Positions 12,929-20,403 of a DNA stretch of 64,000 bases are shown here, in pieces. The stretch is from Antennarius striatus (lineage: Eukaryota; Chordata; Actinopteri; Lophiiformes; Antennariidae). The position numbers and the translations under genes were made by a program. The notes beneath the pieces were generated by a model. That model had not been told where the DNA came from. It made no database searches and saw only the letters and a program-made list of their open reading frames with translations. The DNA lies in the NCBI RefSeq assembly GCF_040054535.1, contig NC_090794.1, forward strand, positions 5,695,001 through 5,759,000. Reading direction: 5' to 3'. Positions within the stretch are counted from its first letter, which is position 1; each line of letters begins with the position of its first letter.

Positions 12929-14804
12929 GTAAATGATAATTTAACATACAAGCCCTTCCTTCACATCCTTCGGGGGAGAAGCTGCTCGTTTTGGAGGGGG
13001 CTGCGCTCTTGGGTAGCAATCCGTGCGTAAAATGTGGATAGATTGAATGAAGATCCGCTGTGGGAGTTTCAACCAAATAGAAAGACTTCTTTCTTGGTGT
13101 GTTTTTCTTAATAGTTTATCGGCTCAGGAGCAACAGTTGATCATTTGAGATTCTATGAGGGTTTTTTTTCCCAAGGAGCGCTTTATTGAGCGGATATTGG
13201 AGGGAATTTAACATTTTAAGGTTCTATTTTAATGAATTAAAACAATCTGGGAGGATCGGTTGTGAATACAAGTCACAAACTGATTATTCCATACATTAAG
13301 TTACTTAAAATTAATGTCAGGGAAGCCATGACTGTGCTTTGCTTTGGTTGTGAATGAAATCGGACTGAGGGAATCAGTTATTCGCTAAATAAGACGGTAC
13401 CCACCGTTCCAACAAAAGCAGTGTGCGGTGGCAGCAGTGCTCCTTTTGTTACAGATGCTCCAGCGGAGAGAGGAGATGGTGGAAGGTTATCAGGCAGGAG
13501 GGGAGACGGGGGCTCACGGCCGGTGGTGCGTCCTGGAGAGAAAGAGAGGCTCACATCTTAGTCGCTCTTTCTTTTTTCTTTCTTTTTTTAAGGCTTGGAA
13601 GAGAACACATATATAATTCCGATTCCCGTTCAGATTTTGTCAGACATGTATCTGAACTCTGCTGTCCGTGATCCGCTTGACTAATGAGCATCTGCTGTTT
13701 TAATGAGCAGCTGCTTTGCTTTGGCGCGCCGCTGTTGGAGCGATGGAGCACCGACCCCTAGAGATCCAGTTGAGGCACGGCGCTAATTGAAGCTCGGAAA
13801 ATGACTGAGACCCAGGAGCAAATGATCGGGAACGTGTGTGTGTGTGTGTGTGTGTGTCAAGCCTGTTATGTAATTTTTGATTATGGTAAAAGTCTCCATC
13901 CAAGCTTGAGGGAAGAAACCGGCTCCAAACTGCCCCAGTCTGCCCATTGTCAGTGCATGTCGATTAATGGTGTCTGCTGCCCCTGGTGGTCATCAGTAGT
14001 ACTGCGTGGTTTGGCTGTGGAACTCATGCCAGCTCTTCTCATGGCATTAACAGCTGTTAATGTTTCTCGTTTTAGGAAAACGGCCACGTCAAAGTGAACG
14101 GGGATGCCTCTCCTGCAGGGGCTGAGGAGGTGCAGGCCAATGGTAGCGCCACTGCTGAGGAGACCCCCAAGGAGGAGGCTGAGAAGGCAGAGGCTGCCCC
14201 CGCTGAGAAGGAGGCTGCTGATGGAGAGAAGGTAGAGGAAGCATCACCCGCTCCTACCGAGGGAGAGGCGGCTGCCAAGGCTGAGGACGGCGCTACACCT
14301 TCCACCAGCGCCGAGACCCCAAAGAAGAAGAAGAAGCGGTTCTCCTTCAAGAAGTCGTTCAAGCTGAGCGGCTTTTCTTTCAAGAAGACCAAAAAGGAGA
14401 CGGGAGAGGGAGCTGAGAACGAGGAAGCACCTGCAGCGGCATCCACGGAGGAGGCCAAGGCCGACGGCACAGAGGCTCCTGCTGCTGCTGCTAGCGAAGA
14501 GGCCAAGCCTGCCGAGGGGGAGGCCGCGCCCGCTGCAGAGGAGGCCAAAGTGGAGGAAGCAGACAAGCCAGAGGCGGAAGCAGCGCCGGCAGAGAAACCC
14601 GCCGAGGAGGTCAAGGAGGCCACGCCTGCAGAGGAAGCCACCCCAGCCTCGCAGGAGGCTGCGTCAGCGGAGGCTCCGGCTACAGCAGCAGCAGCAGACG
14701 CTCCGGCTGCAGCTGATCCTCCAGCTGCTGCAGACGCTCCGGCTGCTGCAGACGCCCCAGCTGCTGCAGCTGAGGCCCCGGCTGCAGCGGAGGCCACCGA
14801 GTAA
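12833..14804 (+). CDS. marcks: Myristoylated alanine-rich C-kinase substrate (two exons: 12833-12928, 14076-14804)
   Basis: MARCKS is a natively unfolded, acidic, membrane-bound protein. It sequesters PIP2, binds calmodulin and crosslinks actin, and PKC phosphorylation releases it from the plasma membrane. The rebuilt protein is about 274 aa (human 332). Visible features are an N-terminal myristoylation signal (MGAQMT, Gly2 with Thr6), the conserved MH2-type junction at the splice site (NGQ/ENGHVKVNG), and the basic effector domain at about residues 115-139. Its core is RFSFKKSFKLSGFSF with Ser122, Ser126, Ser130 and Ser133. A long Ala/Glu/Pro tail follows. Ser and Leu within the core distinguish it from MARCKSL1, which has a Pro there. 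The start ATG has a strong context (A at -3, G at +4). The intron is 1147 bp, GT-AG, phase 0. The gene is tail-to-tail with hdac2. Teleosts can carry two marcks copies; which one this is cannot be told here. Confidence 0.96.
13834..13857. repeat. (GT)12 microsatellite in the marcks intron
   Basis: Uninterrupted GT dinucleotides within the single marcks intron, about 220 bp before the exon 2 acceptor. Confidence 0.95.
14076..14804 (+). CDS. marcks: marcks exon 2 (coding part)
   Basis: Follows a TTTTAG acceptor and encodes residues 33-274, ending in TAA at 14802-14804. It holds the effector domain and the low-complexity Ala/Glu tail. The last 40 or so residues are a short tandem of AAADAP-like units. 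The high GC content and the Ala/Glu codon pattern create a long antisense open frame that is not a gene. Confidence 0.96.
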   Translation, partial: ENGHVKVNGDASPAGAEEVQANGSATAEETPKEEAEKAEAAPAEKEAADGEKVEEASPAPTEGEAAAKAEDGATPSTSAETPKKKKKRFSFKKSFKLSGFSFKKTKKETGEGAENEEAPAAASTEEAKADGTEAPAAAASEEAKPAEGEAAPAAEEAKVEEADKPEAEAAPAEKPAEEVKEATPAEEATPASQEAASAEAPATAAAADAPAAADPPAAADAPAAADAPAAAAEAPAAAEATE

Positions 14805-15940
14805 ATTGAGAAAGAAGAAGGAATTTGAAAAAGAAGATAATCAAAGAACATTTTTCCCTGTTTGTACGGAGGAGTGCCGCCAGGTCGTGGCCGTGAAGAA
14901 CTCGTCTACAACCAGGGATATTTTAAAGCTTTCCTTTTATTTTTGGTTTCTATTGCCCCCCCACCCCTCCCTTACACAAAACCCACCTCGGCCCATTGGT
15001 TCTCCTGTTCCAATGGGCCAGGGAGGCGGGTGGCTTCAGTACGTATAACAGATTAAACACATCCACACTTTGCCATATAGTTTTTTTTTTCATCAGTATT
15101 AAATTTTATTTCCTTTTTGAATTTTTATACAAAATGTAAAACAGAACTGTATGGACATGCCCACGGTATGAAGGAGATGGGGGGAGGGGGTGGGGGTGTA
15201 AATGAAGGGGAGGATACTGGGAAATGTGCCACAGACTATTATGAAAAATGTAGTCCAAAAAGTATGAGACCAACTTCTTTAAAACACTAAATCCTTTTTT
15301 CAAATACAGATATCCCAGAGTTAGGTTTTTAGGAAGACATATAAACTCATAGGAGCTTTTCACTTCTCATTAGCTGTACCAGTCAGTGATTCAGTAGAAA
15401 TAAAAGTTGTATAGGCTTTATTGTTTATTGTTGGTTTTATGACCTTAATAAAAATGTAAGTATGTATAGGCGGGGTGTTTTTAACTGTGATTATTGTACA
15501 AAATGAAATCTTGATCTCAAGAAGCACACAAAGTTTGCAACTCTTTCCACCCACTCATTTTTGTAAGATACCGCGCAAAGAGTCATCCCGAAAGACCTTC
15601 TCGAGCAACCCTGAACTCAAAAAACCAAGCTGTGATAAGTGGAATGGTTAACTGTTTATATACTGTGGTATGTTTTTCCAATTCCAGCAGGCGACGCTTT
15701 TTCAGTGCTCTTTGACGAAATCTAAGGAATCTATCAGATGCAAATGTTTGTGTAGCATCTTGTCTCTCTCTCTCTTTCCTTTTGTAAATACTGGAGAAGC
15801 TTTGACCAGTTTGACTTAGAGATGGAATGTACTTTGCTTACAAAAAAAAATTGCTATTAAACTCCTCTGCTTAAGGTGTTCTAATTTTCTGTGAGCACAC
15901 TAAGAGCAAAAAATAAATGTGAATAAAATTTGAGCAGCAT
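14805..15940 (+). other. marcks 3' UTR
   Basis: About 1.1 kb of AT-rich sequence between the stop codon and a cluster of poly(A) signals. It includes a pyrimidine (CT)n tract at 15762-15782. Mammalian MARCKS mRNA is known to carry a CU-rich 3' UTR element bound by ELAV/Hu proteins, so this tract is a candidate counterpart. Short unique blocks such as the stretch around 15360-15560 look transcribed rather than repetitive. Confidence 0.7.
15856..15927 (+). promoter_or_regulatory. marcks poly(A) signals
   Basis: ATTAAA at 15856-15861 and AATAAA at 15912-15917 and 15922-15927. The clustered downstream signals suggest the main cleavage site falls at about 15935-15955. Confidence 0.7.
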
Positions 15941-16371
15941 CTGTCTTTATTTATGCACATAGTATTATTTTGACTGATGAAATTTTAAGGGTTGAGTTTG
16001 TTAAAAAAAAAAAAGGTAAAACTTGTGCAGGATCAACTTGACCCCAAAGCAAATGGGAAGTTGTGAAGTTAACTTGATCTACTGGGATCTTAGTTTCAAA
16101 AAATGGCAAACAAAACCAGTACAAAAAGCTTAAACAGACATTATTTACACCATCTCAATGCTAGTAGCTTCTGAGCAGACAGGCTACATGCTAACATGTA
16201 GCCTTTCAAGGCTTTAGTTATGCTTTCATTAGTGGATACTTGGGTGAACTTTTCCTTTAATGAATGGCATCCTGTTAATCCAATGCTTCTCAAGTGTTTT
16301 CTGTTAACCCCCCCAACAGAAAGAAGAAAACATTTTGCACTGCTCGCTCTATCTTGCATGCTTTTTAATGA

Positions 16372-16397
16372 GTGTGTGTGTGTGTGTGTGCGTGTGT
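16372..16397. repeat. (GT)n microsatellite, followed by poly-A
   Basis: About twelve GT units with one CG interruption, followed within 10 bases by a run of 14 A. Confidence 0.9.
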
Positions 16398-16605
16398 CCA
16401 CGATGCAAAAAAAAAAAAAAGTCACCATAGCAGAGGAGCTAATACTCTCTGCATATTCTCTAATACTGTGATTACAGCTAATGGTACAAAGCGTGTAGAT
16501 GTGAAAGTGCCACTGCCACCTACTGTAGCGGATGTATAATTACACTTTATTCCCTGACTCACCATTAAACTGATTTGCAGTTATTTACCTTAAAGACAAA
16601 GCCCA

Positions 16606-16619
16606 GGGGGGGGGGGGGG
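16606..16619. repeat. Poly-G run (14 G)
   Basis: Uninterrupted G homopolymer just before the transposon remnant. Confidence 0.9.
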
Positions 16620-16669
16620 AACACATTCCCAAATGTAACTGACTCACACAGATTAAGTTGGACACAATG

Positions 16670-16990
16670 ACCCACTGTATGGCCTTAAGTATGTGGACAC
16701 CCCAGTGCTCAAGCAATAAGTGAAAGCTGAACATGTCTTTCAGAAACACTGGGCATTGCTCTGCTACCATGGCAACCCCTACTTTTCTAGAAAGGCCTTT
16801 GGAGACTGGCCACAGGGTTCTACTCCCAGAGCCAAATCCCATTCATCCCAAAGGTGATGGATGGGGTTGAGTTCTGTGCAGCCTGTTATAAACATGCACC
16901 TGGCTTTGTGCTCATCATGTTGAGACAGGAAGGGGACAAACTCCTGACACAAGGTGTGAAGAATGCTGGTTTTCACAGTGGGCAAAGCAC
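16670..16990 (-). mobile_element. Tc1/mariner-like transposase remnant
   Basis: The plus strand opens with a terminal-repeat-like AAGTATGTGGACACCCC at about 16686. Read on the minus strand, residues encoded at 16985-16779 include HTLCQEFVPFLSQHDEHKAR, then LNPIHHLWDEW. These match the fish Tc1-family DDE transposase blocks around the second catalytic Asp (QHDNAPVHKAR type) and the third catalytic acidic residue (LNPIQHLWDELE type). Material between the blocks has been lost and the frame is broken, so the element is dead. The other terminal repeat is not clear; a weak GTCCACATGTCT near 17113 may be its trace. Confidence 0.8.
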
Positions 16991-18125
16991 AGACTAATCA
17001 GAGATCCAAGACACAAAAACTCACCAACATGGGGTTACGGTGGTCTAAATTGGTGTGGATGCTGCAGCGTCTACGAGAACAAATACAGGAAAATGAGAAC
17101 AAAAGCACTCCTGTCCACATGTCTGACCACAGAAATGGTTGATGGTTGGAGATTTAGCCCTTTAAATGACACATCCACCAAGCATGAGTGCCAATGTTAT
17201 TTCTGCAGTGAATAAATGTAAAATTCTGTATGTGACAATCTGGTGGCTGAAGCTGGATCTATTCCACAGACCAACAAGATGTATTTGATGTTAAAAATAA
17301 CAGCAGCCTTCCACACAACCAGATGGTCTCAGAAGAGGATGTGACGTCATGGCTCGGCTGCCGCCATTGATGAAGGTAAACATTCAAACCTGCGTATATG
17401 TGTGAGGTTATAGTTTGCAGTCTGGTGGTGAAGCGTAGACAGCTATTTGAACCTGTACAATAATTAATTAACCAACACACCCTGTCAGTGTTTTTACTGG
17501 CTTCTACACAAACTTACAACTAACGTGTTGACATTTTAACATCTTTTTCTGCGCCCTTCATGCGACTGCCTCCTTCAAAAAACAAAACTCCATTCAAAAC
17601 TCTTATGGTTTTAATTTAAATTAATAATTACGAAACACTTATTCCCTATAAACACATTGTATGGATACTGCAAGCACAGTGTGTAATTTTTTGTCCCATT
17701 CGGCATACCTTAGAAAAACCAATTTGAGTCGGCTGCTTCCTCTTTATCATTTAGTGTTCAACAATCAACGAGCCACTTGTTAATAGCGAAACTAGCGATC
17801 GCTTGTGTTAGAGCGCCCTCTTGTGGTGACAGTGTGCCACTACATGAAAGTCAAACAATTTTATCTCTAATCTGCGTTTTTCTGTAAATTTTTTGTATTA
17901 TATCAGCCGTTTGTAGCAACCGTGTTTAAATCCCTTATGAGAAAAAAAACCCGGTTTCTTAACATTAACTGATTACAGCAGCCTTAAATGATGCAGTTCT
18001 TAATGACTGTCTCTTGTCCTTTGAGACAATTCAGCTGCTATGACATACGTCTGACATTTGATTAACAATGCAGTTTGAACCATTGTTCTCTGACTGTCAC
18101 ACACTTCAAGTAATACACTCCACAA
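16991..18125. other. Spacer between marcks and hdac2, second part
   Basis: No gene or clear repeat seen. It ends at the hdac2 polyadenylation region. Together with the preceding spacer, the tail-to-tail gap between the two poly(A) signals is about 2.2 kb. Confidence 0.65.
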
Positions 18126-18453
18126 GTAAAATAGTATAAAAAGTTTTATTGACAAATGCGAAATATTAAACATGTAATCTACAAATTTACCCAGTTTCCT
18201 GAAAAAAAAGAAAGTCCAGGTTTCCTTCAGAAGATCAAGCACATTGGAAGGGTATCAAAGGGTATCAAAGGAGGTTTGGATTCAAGAGATCCACGGATTC
18301 ACTACACAAATAGAGACACACAATTCACAAAAAGATTTACAAGTAGAAAAATGGAGTCATAATAAATATAATGCTTCTGGCTGGGATTCAGTGAAGACTT
18401 GGATCCTTAAGGGAAGACAGCACCGTCGGGTTATTTGTGGATCAGAGGTCGGT
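18126..18453 (-). other. hdac2 3' UTR
   Basis: About 310-330 bases between the TGA at 18454-18456 and the only AATAAA downstream of it on the minus strand. It contains a short direct repeat (GGGTATCAAA twice near 18250-18270, plus strand). Confidence 0.65.
18145..18150 (-). promoter_or_regulatory. hdac2 poly(A) signal
   Basis: TTTATT on the plus strand, giving AATAAA in the transcript about 305 bases after the stop. Cleavage is expected at about 18120-18135. Confidence 0.65.
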
Positions 18454-18484
18454 TCAGGCACTGCTAGTCTGCTCGGTCTTCACA
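18454..18484 (-). CDS. hdac2: hdac2 exon 14 (terminal)
   Basis: A tiny coding end of 31 nt that completes an Ile codon and adds VKTEQTSSA then TGA. It corresponds to the human tail TKSEQLSNP. It follows a TTTCTCAG acceptor. Confidence 0.8.
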
Positions 18485-20364
18485 CTGAGAAACAAAACCG
18501 GGGCGTGTGGAATATTTAGAAAGTCATAAAGCCGGACTGTACTTTCTGTGTGAATGTTGGTATGTGAGTAAACATGCTAACACTGAAGAAATGTTGGATA
18601 AATGCTAACTCACATTTTTGCGTCACTCTTCTCCACGCTGCTGTCCTTTGCTTTATCCTCCTCCTTTATCTCTACAGGTAAATACAGAAGAAAAAAAAAA
18701 AGAATGAGTGACATAAATAATCAATAACTTCTCCCAGTCCATCATCAGCACCCTTACCGGGTTTCTTCTCCTCTCCTTCCTTCTTCTCTTCCTCCACTCT
18801 GGGTCTCTTCACTCCTTTCTTGTGATTGGCCACATTTTTTCTCCCTCCTTCTCCCTCATCCTCAGAGTCTGAAAACTCTTCATCACAGGCTATCCTCTTA
18901 TCTGTGGCACGAACTACACACACACACACAAACACACACACACAGAGTCAGAGGTATTTCCAACGAGATGGGAACCAACCACCTGCTAGTGCAGATAGTA
19001 TCTGCTGCTGAGTTGACGACAGTTTGTTGATATGAATCCAGCGACAGGAATGTTTCTCCTTTCGCTGCATTATTGAAGCTATAGCTATAAGCATCTTACT
19101 ATGTCAAAGCTAATAATCATAAACATCAGTGCACACACACACATAAATTATCTACACATGAATATGAACTGAACATTAAAATTAAAGTGACGTCACGTGA
19201 CGATGAGCAGGACCCTTACTGGACAAGCGTTTGTCGGGATCCTCCGTGTCCTCGTCCACGGTGTCGTCGGGGACGGCGTCCTCTGGGATGGCCTGCATCT
19301 GCACGCCAGGAGCGTGAGGGAGCATCCGCAGGTTCTCAAACAGACGCTGTCTGAACGGTCACAGAGAAAGGCGACGAAAACGATGGGAGAAAAAATGACC
19401 ATAAGACAACTTGTGACAAAGGAGGAACAATCGCCAAAGAATTCTGACAGAGACAGTGCTGAATAAGGACTCACTTGATCTTGTCCATGTATTCCTGTGT
19501 GTTCTGGTTGGTCATGTTGGAAGGACTGATGTGAAGCTTGAAGTCAGGACCAAAGTACTCAAAGTAGTCGTTGTACGGCAGCTCTGCAAAAGATGCATTA
19601 TTATTAAAGCAGCTGGAGGAGCTTTACAGGAAGTAGATCGGTTCTGACGTGTCCAGAATGAAATCGGTATTAACACGGCTGTTAAAATGATCTACAAAGA
19701 TCTTTAATGAGGGGACACGGACTGACGGCTGAGTACAAGATCGGTTATTCCCTGGATTTCTATTAAGAGAACCACGGTTCCATTGAACAGTTTGAGATTA
19801 GATCATCTCTCTTTGTTGCCCCTCCCCAGTGGAGCAGTCTGCTGAGTCAGCAGGATAGGAAAGGTAGCATCGAGATGTCCCTAAGAAGGAGTGAATTCTT
19901 GTATTATTCCCTCACTGCCCCCCCCCCATCAGCTACACCCTCCACTCCCCAGCACAGACAGAGGGAGCCGAGACCAACCGTCAGGGATGTCTGTGTCCAG
20001 AGCCACGGCGGTCTCATAGGTCCAGCAGCGGGCCACGTTACGGATGGTGTATCCTCCTCCACCCAGCATGAGCAGCGGCAGGTTGAAGGACTTCATGTAC
20101 TCCACACACTTGGCATGCCCTGTAGATACAGATAAATAAAAAAAACATGCTGAGCCCAATTCATGCTTCCCATTTGTCATTTGGGCATCACTTGCTGCTG
20201 CGTCCGTACCGCGGATGGTGAGGTTGAAGCAGCCCAGCCGGTCTCCTGAGAGGGAGTCTGCTCCACACTGGAGGACCACGGCACTGGGCTGGTACATCTC
20301 CATCACTTTAGCCATCACCTGCAGGAGAAGAGTTGATAAATGGGATGCACCCCAAGAGAACCCA

Positions 20365-20403
<39 letters not shown>

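Larger units (their letters stand above)
15941..16664. other. Spacer between marcks and hdac2, first part
   Basis: No gene. Contains a (GT)n/CGTGTGT tract at 16372-16397, an A run at 16407-16420 and a G run (14 G) at 16606-16619. Confidence 0.7.

Noticed and set aside
14072..14851. 259-codon minus-strand open frame rich in Ala and Ser
   Set aside because: It is the antisense of marcks exon 2. The GC-rich Ala/Glu codons of marcks leave the opposite strand free of stops. No domain or splice context supports it.
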